A stretch of 9,766 nt of DNA from an uncultured Bacillota bacterium (lineage in GTDB: Bacteria > Bacillota > Clostridia > Peptostreptococcales > Anaerovoracaceae), in contig CAUHLX010000080.1 of the NCBI GenBank assembly GCA_959606705.1, forward strand, positions 1-9,766, read 5' to 3'. The stretch's first letter is position 1. Every line of letters begins with the position of its first letter. This document shows, one piece after another, positions 1-6,251 of the stretch. A program made the translations under genes and the position numbers. A model generated the notes under the pieces. It ran no database searches. It was given only the letters and a program-made list of their open reading frames with translations, and was not told the origin of the DNA.

Positions 1-426
1 CCTGACCGGCTCAATCGGGAATTCGTTGGGTTTGTTCAACGGGCGCAGAGAGAATTCCCAAATGTTCAGGTTCGATATGCCTTTGCGGACAGCGCGGAGC
101 AGTACCTGATCAGTGGCCTGCGAAAAGCCTGTCGGACAGCGGGGCTCCCGATCAAGATCGGGGACAGCTGGAAGAATGCCATCACAGACCGTATTTACTG
201 CGGGAACGCCTTATTCAACACCGACAGACTGATGATCTGCGAAGAATGTGAACTGCTTTCTGCGGGACTGCAGGCGGCTGTCTGGGACCCGAAGGCGTCG
301 GAGAAGGGAAAAGACGTTCGGCTGGACGATTTCAGCAGTGATATCGACATTTTAGACGGCTGGGAGTATGGATGGGAGCCATTCATCCGGAAACTGCTGC
401 CGGACTTTAAGGGGGCTAAAGAATGA
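1..426 (+). CDS. terL: Terminase large subunit, C-terminal nuclease domain (5' truncated by window)
   Basis: The reading frame is open from base 1 and ends at TGA 424-426, giving the last 141 residues of a large terminase. The enzyme pumps DNA through the portal with an N-terminal ATPase, which lies outside the window, and cuts concatemers with a C-terminal RNase H-like nuclease, which is the part seen here. Visible signs are an Asp in the motif FADSAEQYLI (Asp codon at 88-90), the stretch K-N-A-I-T-D-R-I near 172-192, and the Asp-rich motif DIDILDGWEY (Asp codons at 340, 346 and 355). These match the second and third acidic active-site positions of PBSX/SPP1-type terminases. The short C-terminal tail after DGWEYGWEP is normal for the family. 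Its stop overlaps the portal start by 4 bases (ATGA), implying coupled translation. Family assignment is by motif and by gene order. Confidence 0.88.
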   Translation, partial: PDRLNREFVGFVQRAQREFPNVQVRYAFADSAEQYLISGLRKACRTAGLPIKIGDSWKNAITDRIYCGNALFNTDRLMICEECELLSAGLQAAVWDPKASEKGKDVRLDDFSSDIDILDGWEYGWEPFIRKLLPDFKGAKE

Positions 427-1892
427 ACATAGAAACGGTGATCAACTATTTGAATCAGGAGCGTGGATACTCGCTCTCTGCGGACTACTATAGCCGGATC
501 CAGATCTGGGAAGATTGGTGGCGCGGGTTTCACAAGCCGTTCCACGAATTTCATGAGCTGAACGGAAATGAGAGAAGAACCAGGGAGTTATACAGTCTTC
601 GGATGGCGAAAAAGGTATGCGAGGACTGGGCGTCCATCCTGCTGAATGAGAAAACACAGGTGGTAATCGACGACAAGACAAGCAGCGAGTTTGTTCAGGG
701 GACGGAAGAGAGGCCGGGCGGGGTCTTTCACGAAAATGATTTCTGGGTGAAGGGAAATGCGCTGATCGAGAAGGCTTTCTACTCCGGCGCCGGCGCGGTG
801 ATCCTTCGCATGAAAGGCATGAAGCTGAAAGGAGAGCAGCTGATTCGCGACCCTGATACAAAGATTCGGATGGAGTTCCTGCCGGCTGACTGCATTATTC
901 CTCTCACCATTCGGGAAGGAAGGATCATTGAGGCAGCCTTTGCTTCCGAGGTATTGATGAAGGGTGAAAAGCAGGTATATCTGGAAACCCACACGTTGGA
1001 TTCGGGCGGATATGCGGTCACGAACGAATATTTCAAGGAGCAGGACGCGGTTTTGACACCAAAGCCCCTCCCCGAAGGTATAGCGCCGGTATTTCGGACA
1101 GGTTCGGACATCCCGCTTTTCGTGATCATCAGCCCAAACATCGTGAATAACATTCGAGAGAACAACGGCCTGGGGATCTCCGTCTATGCTAACGCCATCG
1201 ACAATCTGAAAGGCGTTGATCTGGCCTACAACAATTTCAACCGGGACTTCAAGCTTGGCGGGAAGAAGGTCTTCTACACGCAGGACATGATCCAGCATGA
1301 CGAAAACGGGAAATCCATCGCTCCGGATGACATCGCTCAGCAGCTGTTCTTCAAGGTAGGGGATGAAAACCTGTCCAAGGATGGGAGCGACAAGGTGCAG
1401 GAATTCAACCCGACATTGCGGGTTCAGGACAACCGGGACGGGATTCAGGCGCAGCTTGACTATCTGTCTTTCAAATGCGGGCTGGGAACGAAGCACTACC
1501 AGTTCAACGCCGGATCGGTGGTGACAGCTACTCAGTATATGGGGGACAAGCAGGAGCTGATCCAGAATGCCAGCAAGCACTATATCGTCGTAGAGAAGGC
1601 AATTCAGGACCTTGTACGGGCAATTCTGTGGGCGGGGAAAGAACTATGCGGGGCGGCGGTTGATCCGGAAACCGGCATCAAAGTCCAGTTTGACGACAGC
1701 TACATCATAGACAAGGAATCGGAGCGCCTGAGGGATCAGCAGGAAGTCCGGGACGGTCTGATGCAGAAGTGGGAGTATCGGGTGAAATGGTACCATGAGA
1801 CAGAGGCACAGGCAAAGAAGATGATTGGAGACAGCCTCAGCAACGATGAGTGGATGGGCTTTCAGAAAGGGGGTGAGCCGGATGGGGTGTAA
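423..1892 (+). CDS. Portal protein (SPP1 Gp6-like)
   Basis: 489 residues, close to the ~500 typical of SPP1 Gp6-type portals. The protein forms the dodecameric ring at one capsid vertex through which DNA is packaged and ejected. The N-terminal ~60 residues include YYSRIQIWEDWWRG and a basic LRMAKKVCEDWASIL helix typical of these portals. The middle has the family's 'N-G-x-G-I-S-V-Y-A-N-A-I-D-N-L-K-G-V-D' block at about residues 245-265, followed by the K-V-F-Y strand. The C-terminus (about 430-489) is charged and helical. ATG 423 is chosen because AAGGGGG at 409-415 lies 7 bases upstream and because it overlaps the terminase stop. Position between terminase and a minor capsid gene is canonical. 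The C-terminal coding segment also contains a good ribosome-binding site (1866-1876) in front of a tiny out-of-frame ORF, listed separately. Confidence 0.93.
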   Translation: MNIETVINYLNQERGYSLSADYYSRIQIWEDWWRGFHKPFHEFHELNGNERRTRELYSLRMAKKVCEDWASILLNEKTQVVIDDKTSSEFVQGTEERPGGVFHENDFWVKGNALIEKAFYSGAGAVILRMKGMKLKGEQLIRDPDTKIRMEFLPADCIIPLTIREGRIIEAAFASEVLMKGEKQVYLETHTLDSGGYAVTNEYFKEQDAVLTPKPLPEGIAPVFRTGSDIPLFVIISPNIVNNIRENNGLGISVYANAIDNLKGVDLAYNNFNRDFKLGGKKVFYTQDMIQHDENGKSIAPDDIAQQLFFKVGDENLSKDGSDKVQEFNPTLRVQDNRDGIQAQLDYLSFKCGLGTKHYQFNAGSVVTATQYMGDKQELIQNASKHYIVVEKAIQDLVRAILWAGKELCGAAVDPETGIKVQFDDSYIIDKESERLRDQQEVRDGLMQKWEYRVKWYHETEAQAKKMIGDSLSNDEWMGFQKGGEPDGV

Positions 1893-1926
1893 AAAGCCGA
1901 AGAAGGGCGGAAGGAAAGGACGGTGA
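1882..1926 (+). CDS. Possible 14-residue basic peptide between portal and minor capsid genes
   Basis: ATG 1882 opens a 14-codon frame, MGCKKPKKGGRKGR, ending at TGA 1924-1926. It overlaps the portal stop in another frame and ends 6 bases before the minor capsid start. AAAGGGGGTGA at 1866-1876 is an unusually strong Shine-Dalgarno about 8 bases ahead of this ATG. It is not needed by any other start, since the portal is still being translated there. Eight of 14 residues are Lys or Arg. It could be a real micropeptide, a leader that couples translation of portal and minor capsid, or chance. No homology is known to me. Confidence 0.25.
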   Translation: MGCKKPKKGGRKGR

Positions 1927-1932
1927 TCGCCA

Positions 1933-3390
1933 GTGCTGAAACCGGAATACCTTGATCGCCTTCCGGATCGCCTCGTGGAACTGTATGTGCAGGTTGAAGC
2001 AGATATTCTGATGGACATGGCAAAGCGAATCTCCGCCTATGACATGTTCATTCCGGCTGCACTGCACCAGTATCGGAAGGTTGCAGAGCTGGGAGAGCTG
2101 CATGAAAGGATTATGGAGAGGCTTTCTGCGATCACCGGAATTGCGGAGCAGGAGCTGAACCGCTTGCTGAGCGAAGCGGGTCAGGAAGCGATTAGAAGCG
2201 ACGATAAAGTCTACCAGCGCGCCGGCTACACTCCTACACCGTTCGATGCGTCACCGCAGTTGCGGGAAATACTCAGAGATGGGATTGAAGCGACCTCTGG
2301 TTTATTTCAAAATCTGACCAGCACGACTGCCAACACTGCATCAAAACAGTTCGAAGATGCTCTGGATCGGGCCTGGATGAAGGTGAGCAGCGGGGCTTTT
2401 GATTACAACACAGCCATCAAAATGGCGGTGAAAGAATTGTCTGCGGAAGGAATCCGAACGGTCAGATATCCGTCCGGGCACACAGATCACCTTGATGTGG
2501 CAGTACGCCGGGCAGTAATCACCGGGGCCAGTCAGACGGCCGCACGGCTGCAGTTGAAACGTCTGGATGAAATGGAGTGGGATTTGGTTGAGACCACAGC
2601 CCATGATGGGGCGCGTCCTACTCATGAAGTATGGCAGGGGAAACGATTTTCAAGAGGTGGAGAATATCGCGAAAAGTATCCTGACTTCAAGGAAAGCACA
2701 GGGTATGGCACAGGCCCTGGACTTTGCGGCTGGAACTGCCGTCACCATTTCTATCCGGTCGTAGAGGGCTCTGAACCTACATACAGCAAAGAACAGCTGG
2801 ACGCGATGAAGGAAAAGCGGTATGAGTACAACGGCCATAAGATGACCGAGTATGAGGCGACACAGCAGCAGAGATACATAGAGCGTCAGATCAGGCGATG
2901 GAAACGGGAGTACTTGTCAATGAAAGCAGCAGGGCTTGACATGAAGGAGAGCGCGGCGAAGCTGTCCAAGTGGCGCAAGGTTCAAAATGACTTCCTGAAC
3001 CAAACCGGGTTAAAACGACAGTACGCAAGAGAGGCCGTTGAAGGATTTGGACGATCTGAGGGGGAGAAGGCAACATGGAAAGCGAAAACGTATAGAAAAG
3101 TAGTGCAAGGAAGAGCAAATCCTATTGGAGATCCGGATTCTACAGTTGATATCGCACGAAAAGATGGTACAATTATGACAAGAAGATTTTATGGTGCTGA
3201 GGGAAAGGCGACTGTGGATATCGATACCAGTGATCATGGGAATCCAAAAGAGCATCCGTTCGGGGCACACGCGCATGAGTGGTACGTGGATGAAGACGGG
3301 AAGTTAAAGCGAGGAGAGGCGCGCGAATTGAATGACGTTGAAAGAAAAGATAACAAAGATATTCTAGAGGGAGGTGATGACCGTGAGTGA
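1933..3390 (+). CDS. Phage minor capsid protein with variable C-terminal toxin-like domain
   Basis: 485 residues starting at GTG 1933. The start is preceded by AAAGGACGGTGATC (1915-1928), an interrupted copy of the ideal ribosome-binding sequence. Residues about 1-350 look like the minor capsid protein 2 family, a relative of SPP1 gp7/Mu gpF head proteins that sit inside the capsid near the portal. Diagnostic blocks are TAHDGARPTHEVWQGK (about 222-237) and CGWNCRHHFYPV, with Cys265, Cys269, His271 and His272. Residues 290-375 form a charged helical linker. From about residue 377 the sequence changes to a compact, AT-richer domain with a His/Asp cluster (Asp429, Asp431, Asp434, His435, His441, His446, His448, Trp450). 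This resembles C-terminal domains of polymorphic toxins. The stop lies inside the start region of the next small acidic gene, fitting a toxin-immunity pair. The capsid part is well supported; the toxin role is inferred. Confidence 0.88.
   Translation: MLKPEYLDRLPDRLVELYVQVEADILMDMAKRISAYDMFIPAALHQYRKVAELGELHERIMERLSAITGIAEQELNRLLSEAGQEAIRSDDKVYQRAGYTPTPFDASPQLREILRDGIEATSGLFQNLTSTTANTASKQFEDALDRAWMKVSSGAFDYNTAIKMAVKELSAEGIRTVRYPSGHTDHLDVAVRRAVITGASQTAARLQLKRLDEMEWDLVETTAHDGARPTHEVWQGKRFSRGGEYREKYPDFKESTGYGTGPGLCGWNCRHHFYPVVEGSEPTYSKEQLDAMKEKRYEYNGHKMTEYEATQQQRYIERQIRRWKREYLSMKAAGLDMKESAAKLSKWRKVQNDFLNQTGLKRQYAREAVEGFGRSEGEKATWKAKTYRKVVQGRANPIGDPDSTVDIARKDGTIMTRRFYGAEGKATVDIDTSDHGNPKEHPFGAHAHEWYVDEDGKLKRGEARELNDVERKDNKDILEGGDDRE
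3061..3387 (+). other. Toxin-like C-terminal domain of the minor capsid protein
   Basis: This is the part of the minor capsid protein from about residue 377 to 485; the N-terminal boundary is approximate. The core reads DIDTSDHGNP, then KEHPFGAHAHEW: Asp429/Asp431/Asp434/His435, then His441, His446 and His448 ahead of Trp450. A tail of charged residues (RGEARELNDVERKDN) follows. Such a D-x-D...DH...HP...H-x-H-x-W signature resembles, from memory, C-terminal domains found on secreted polymorphic toxins and could form a metal-dependent nuclease or similar active site. Most 60-base blocks here count 40-47% G+C by hand, against 62% at 2521-2580 in the capsid part (one block, 3241-3300, is 57%). 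The enzymatic activity is unknown. Confidence 0.5.
3370..3378 (+). promoter_or_regulatory. Strong ribosome-binding site deciding the start of the small acidic gene
   Basis: GGAGGTGAT is a nine-base perfect match to the complement of the 16S rRNA 3' end. It lies inside the last codons of the minor capsid gene. Measured from GGAGG (ends 3374), the GTG at 3383 is 8 bases away, the usual distance. The in-frame GTG 3374 overlaps the site and ATG 3377 is only 2 bases from it. GTG 3383 is therefore the better start. Confidence 0.7.
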
Positions 3391-3625
3391 CCATTACAAT
3401 AGTGTAGATGAGTTTGCTGATGATTGTAAAGCCGGTATGGATATTGAGTTTAGCTACCGAGGAATTGACTATGGCATTCTCGGATGGAAAAATGGCGGTC
3501 CGTTGGCATATAGAAAGAAACCGTTTTTTGAGGAGCAATTTTCCGATGTGAACGAATTGCTTGACGGCTTTATTATTGATGGAAAACCACTCAGAACAGT
3601 TGTAACAGATATCACGTTGGCGTAA
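3383..3625 (+). CDS. Small acidic protein, candidate immunity protein for the capsid-fused toxin domain
   Basis: 80 residues from GTG 3383 (longer in-frame starts at 3374 and 3377 are too close to the ribosome-binding site). It overlaps the minor capsid gene by 8 bases, so the two are translationally coupled. The sequence is acidic, with 15 Asp/Glu against 8 Lys/Arg, and has no signal peptide or membrane segment, so it should be cytosolic. It looks like a small alpha/beta fold: an N-terminal DEFADDCKAGMDIEF helix-strand, a Y-R-G-I-D-Y-G-I strand pair, and a C-terminal FSDVNELLDGFIIDGK helix-strand. Such size, charge and position are typical of immunity proteins next to polymorphic toxins. Its G+C (about 40-43% by hand) matches the toxin-like domain rather than the phage core. 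I do not recognise a named family. Alternatives are a capsid accessory protein or an unrelated moron. Confidence 0.75.
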   Translation: MSDHYNSVDEFADDCKAGMDIEFSYRGIDYGILGWKNGGPLAYRKKPFFEEQFSDVNELLDGFIIDGKPLRTVVTDITLA

Positions 3626-3644
3626 TCATAAGTCACAGTTAACC

Positions 3645-3670
3645 AAAGAGACCTTTCGGGGTCTCTTTTG
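3645..3670 (+). terminator. Rho-independent terminator after the candidate immunity gene
   Basis: AAAGAGACC (3645-3653) pairs perfectly with GGTCTCTTT (3660-3668) around a 6-base loop, with the T-run CTTTTG at the 3' side, 20 bases after the stop of the acidic gene. It lies in the middle of the late operon, upstream of the essential scaffold and capsid genes, so it must be partial, antiterminated, or bypassed by a promoter that I cannot see. It also marks where base composition returns to that of the phage core (3671-3765 is about 55% G+C by hand). Confidence 0.8.
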
Positions 3671-3765
3671 TTATACCCAAAATACCCGAGCCCCGGGACA
3701 AAACAGGGCACCGCAATACCGGGACTGGCCGGAGAAAAAGGACAGCGGAGAAAGGAGAAACACAA

Positions 3766-4347
3766 ATGGCACTTGAATGGTTGAAGACGATCCTGGGGGA
3801 CGCTTACACTGATGAAATTGAGAAGAAGGTATCAGAGGAAATCGGGAAGGGCTTTGTAGCCAAAGCGGATTTCAACGCGAAGAATGAGGCTCTGAAAGAA
3901 TTGGAAGGTCAGATCAAGGAGAGAGATGAACAGCTGGCTTCCTTGAAAAAGGTGGATGCAGAAGGCTTGCAGAAAGAGATCGAACGTCTACAGAGCGAGA
4001 ACAAGACTGCGACAGAGAACTATGTGAGCAAAATCAAACAGTTGGAACTGGACAGCGCTCTGGATTTGGCGCTCTTGACAGGGAAAGCTCGTGACCCGAA
4101 GGCGGTTAAGCCGTTTCTGGATTTGGGCACAGTCAAGCTGGAAGACGGCAAACTCTCCGGTCTGGAAGAACAATTAAAGAGCCTGAGAGAAGAAAAAGGA
4201 TTCCTTTTCGATATTCAGGAAGAGAATAATAGTGGAGCAACAGTGGATAGCGGTTCGGAGCATGGAGGCGGTGGCGGAAGTATTGATTCCTTCATTGCCA
4301 GTGCCAGAAAGGCAGCAGGCCTGCCGGATGCAGAAACTAAAGAGTAA
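3766..4347 (+). CDS. Capsid scaffolding protein (phage minor structural protein GP20 family)
   Basis: 193 residues, the usual size for this family. Scaffold proteins template procapsid assembly from inside and leave before or during DNA packaging. The sequence has a short N-terminal helix (ALEWLKTILGDAYTDEIEKK), then a long coiled coil rich in Lys/Glu/Gln/Leu over about residues 40-105, and an ALLTGKARDPKAVKPFLD segment typical of GP20 scaffolds. A Gly run (Gly167-Gly171) then leads into a C-terminal helix (SIDSFIASARKAAGLP), which is probably the part that touches the major capsid protein. ATG 3766 is preceded by AAAGGAGA at 3751-3758. It lies directly upstream of the major capsid gene, as expected. 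A separate scaffold suggests that the capsid protein has no built-in delta domain. Confidence 0.92.
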   Translation: MALEWLKTILGDAYTDEIEKKVSEEIGKGFVAKADFNAKNEALKELEGQIKERDEQLASLKKVDAEGLQKEIERLQSENKTATENYVSKIKQLELDSALDLALLTGKARDPKAVKPFLDLGTVKLEDGKLSGLEEQLKSLREEKGFLFDIQEENNSGATVDSGSEHGGGGGSIDSFIASARKAAGLPDAETKE

Positions 4348-4366
4348 AGAAAGCGAGGAATGAGAA

Positions 4367-5242
4367 ATGGCGAACAGTTTGGAGTATGCAAAGAAATTTC
4401 TGCCCTTGATCGACGATGTTTACAAGGCACAGTCGGTCACGGAGGGCATGGACGCGGCAACCCGGGCGGATTTTACGGGGACAAATGAGGTGAAGGTGCT
4501 GAAAGTTTCTACCACAGGCCTGGGGGATTATAGCCGGACGGACGGGTATCCCAAGGGAGACATCACGGCCGCCTGGGAGACCATGAAGCTGACCGAAGAG
4601 AGAGGCAAGGAGCTGTCCATTGACCGCATGGACGACGAGGAGACCTTGGGATTGGTGTTCGGAAAGGTGACAGGGACATTTATGCGGGATCATGTTGTTC
4701 CGGAGCTGGACGCCTACCGTTTTGCAAAGTACGCAGGGACTGCGGGAATCCTGACAACTACGGGAGCGGTGCTGACCAAAGAGACAATTTTGGCAGCAAT
4801 CGATGACGCGGTGAAGCAGATGGATGCCAACGAGGTGCCTGCAGAAGGGCGCAGGCTGTATATCAACAGCGACCTGAAACCGATCCTGAACAACGCTCTC
4901 AATCGGCAGTGGGGAAGCGACAGTACCGTCAACACGGTGCTGGCCGGCTACAACAACATGCCGATCATCTACGTGCCAAGCTCCCGGTTCTACACGGGGA
5001 TTACGCTGGCCGATGGATCTACAGAGTGGGGCTTCAAGAAAGCGACGGACGCGGTGGCGATCAACTTCATGATCATCTATCCGGAGGCGATTCTGCAGGT
5101 GAAGAAGTTTGCCCTCCCCAAGATCTTCGATCCGGACACCAACCAGGATAAGGACGCCTGGAAGTTCCAGTTCCGCCTCTATCATGACGCTTTTGTGTAT
5201 GAAAACAAGGCAAAAGGGGTCTATCTGCATAAGGCGGCATAA
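4367..5242 (+). CDS. Major capsid protein (HK97 fold)
   Basis: 291 residues, a compact HK97-fold capsid subunit of the type that uses a separate scaffold. It assembles into the icosahedral shell. The N-terminal arm (MANSLEYAKKFLPLIDDVYK) is followed by the E-loop-like region with TNEVKVLKVSTTGLGDYSR, the long spine helix near residues 80-120, and an A-domain with RRLYINSDLKPILNNA and GYNNMPIIYVPSSRFY. The C-terminus contains IIYPEAILQVKKFALPKIF, a pattern common in Firmicute phage capsids. ATG 4367 has GAGGAA 7 bases upstream and lies 19 bases after the scaffold stop. It reads at the high G+C of the phage core. Assignment rests on size, position after the scaffold, and these conserved segments. 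Confidence 0.93.
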   Translation: MANSLEYAKKFLPLIDDVYKAQSVTEGMDAATRADFTGTNEVKVLKVSTTGLGDYSRTDGYPKGDITAAWETMKLTEERGKELSIDRMDDEETLGLVFGKVTGTFMRDHVVPELDAYRFAKYAGTAGILTTTGAVLTKETILAAIDDAVKQMDANEVPAEGRRLYINSDLKPILNNALNRQWGSDSTVNTVLAGYNNMPIIYVPSSRFYTGITLADGSTEWGFKKATDAVAINFMIIYPEAILQVKKFALPKIFDPDTNQDKDAWKFQFRLYHDAFVYENKAKGVYLHKAA

Positions 5243-5256
5243 AGGAGGCAGAAGAT

Positions 5257-5490
5257 ATGCTGATTCGGAAAGGAAACATCACCCGCGAGATCGACGAAAG
5301 AAGACTTGCAGAGTTTAACGAAAAAGGCTTTGAACGGATCAACACCGAAAAGAAAAAAAGCCTATACCAAATGAATGCGGAGGAGTTGGACACCTATGCG
5401 GAGGAGCTGGGAGCTCCTCCGGTAGACGGAATGAAGGTCGCTGAGAAAAGAGAAGCCATTCGCGAATTCCTGGAACGGCAGAAAGAATAG
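5257..5490 (+). CDS. Small post-capsid protein with Rho-N/SAP-like helical C-terminus
   Basis: 77 residues directly after the major capsid gene; AAAGGAGG at 5241-5248 overlaps the capsid stop and lies 8 bases from ATG 5257. Residues 1-30 are short and charged. Residues about 36-74 (YQMNAEELDTYAEELGAPP, then a Lys/Glu-rich helix ending in EFLERQKE) follow the helix-turn-helix pattern of Rho-N, HeH/LEM and SAP-like modules: 'x-L-x-x-Y-A-E-E-L-G ... K-R-E-A-I'. In other systems such modules bind nucleic acid or act as small docking domains. Small genes of this kind are common between the capsid and head-tail connector genes of Clostridia phages, but their function is not established. It may be a connector accessory or head decoration factor. 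Confidence 0.7.
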   Translation: MLIRKGNITREIDERRLAEFNEKGFERINTEKKKSLYQMNAEELDTYAEELGAPPVDGMKVAEKREAIREFLERQKE

Positions 5491-5503
5491 AAGGTGATCA
5501 GAA

Positions 5504-5851
5504 ATGATCTACGCAGATTTTGACTTTTACGTCGGGCAATATCATGGTTCCATGCCTAGCGAGGCATTTCTACGTATGTCTCATCAGGCTAGTGCCTATT
5601 TGGATCAGATCACATTCGATCGGATTCAGGCTCGGTGGGAGGATGGCCCCTACGCGGAGAAGATCCGCATGGCCTGCTGCGCGGTGGCAGATGTCATATA
5701 CCAGCAGGAGCAAGGTGGGGAAGTGGTATCACAGACTGTGGGACCTTGGACGAAGCAGTTCGCAGGATCGGGAAAGACTGTGGCACAAAAACAGTATGCG
5801 GCCGCTGGATTGTACCTTGGACGCACCGAGCTGATGCAAAGGTGGTGCTGA
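5504..5851 (+). CDS. Head-tail adaptor protein (Gp6/Ad1-like connector)
   Basis: 115 residues, the first of four small genes between the capsid and tail tube genes. By position and size it is the adaptor that docks onto the portal after packaging and starts the neck. It is mostly helical: residues about 15-60 (HGSMPSEAFLRMSHQASAYL, then DQITFDRIQARW) and 65-80 (KIRMACCAVADVIYQQE), with the alternating Ala/Ile pattern typical of Gp6-like connectors. It ends in YAAAGLYLGRTELMQRWC. ATG 5504 is preceded by AAGGTGATC at 5491-5499. The next gene starts one base after its stop (TGA 5849-5851, ATG 5853). Role is inferred from fold pattern and gene order. Confidence 0.8.
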   Translation: MIYADFDFYVGQYHGSMPSEAFLRMSHQASAYLDQITFDRIQARWEDGPYAEKIRMACCAVADVIYQQEQGGEVVSQTVGPWTKQFAGSGKTVAQKQYAAAGLYLGRTELMQRWC

Positions 5852-5852
5852 C

Positions 5853-6251
5853 ATGTTTCCGCACGTCGTAACTATTTATAACAAGTATAAGGACGGCACG
5901 ATAGAAAAATGGAATCGCACCGTCCTTTCTAATGTGTTTTGGAACAGTTCAAAGGGTGCGGTGATGAGGAAGACCGGCACAGCATCGGCCGATGGCCTGC
6001 AGCTGATCATACCATTTTCCTCTGATGCTTCCCACGGATATCTCAAACCAAAGGAATTCGCGGATTCGCCGGATAAAACCGGGCATTGGACACTGGCCCC
6101 CAAGGACATTGTGATTCTCGGTGAGATCGACTACGAGGTGGTCAGGAGCTCTTCTGAGCTGACGGCCTTCGACGACGTGCTGACAATCACCAGCGTAGAT
6201 ACTAGAAATTTCGGAAGCGAGATGGACCATTGTGAGGTGAGCGGGAAATGA
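5853..6251 (+). CDS. Head closure / head-tail joining protein (Hc1-like)
   Basis: 132 residues, beta-rich. The start MFPHVVTIYNKYKDG resembles the N-terminal strand-loop of head-closure proteins (SPP1 gp16 type), which plug the portal channel after packaging. Later blocks DIVILGEIDYEV and ELTAFDDVLTITSVDTRNFG give the barrel strands; the latter (V-L-T-I-T-S-V-D-x-x-x-F-G) is a recurring end of these proteins in Clostridia phages. AAAGGTGG at 5838-5845 serves ATG 5853. The stop overlaps the next start as ATGA (6248-6251). Second position in the connector cassette agrees. It may be classed in databases only as a domain of unknown function. Confidence 0.75.
   Translation: MFPHVVTIYNKYKDGTIEKWNRTVLSNVFWNSSKGAVMRKTGTASADGLQLIIPFSSDASHGYLKPKEFADSPDKTGHWTLAPKDIVILGEIDYEVVRSSSELTAFDDVLTITSVDTRNFGSEMDHCEVSGK

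Noticed and set aside
588..1580. Long open frame of 330 codons on the minus strand opposite the portal gene
   Set aside because: It lies wholly inside a well supported portal gene, has no convincing ribosome-binding site or recognisable domain, and follows from codon bias on the + strand. The same applies to the 297-codon minus-strand frame at 4337-5230 opposite the major capsid gene.
3693..3725. Repeated CCGGGAC at 3693-3699 and 3719-3725 as a recombination or attachment site
   Set aside because: Seven bases in a GC-rich stretch is expected by chance, and no longer repeat flanks the candidate cassette.
3671..3765. A separate promoter for the scaffold and capsid genes after the terminator
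   Set aside because: I see no -35/-10 pair with 16-18 base spacing; the stretch is GC-rich and only the ribosome-binding site AAAGGAGA is clear.
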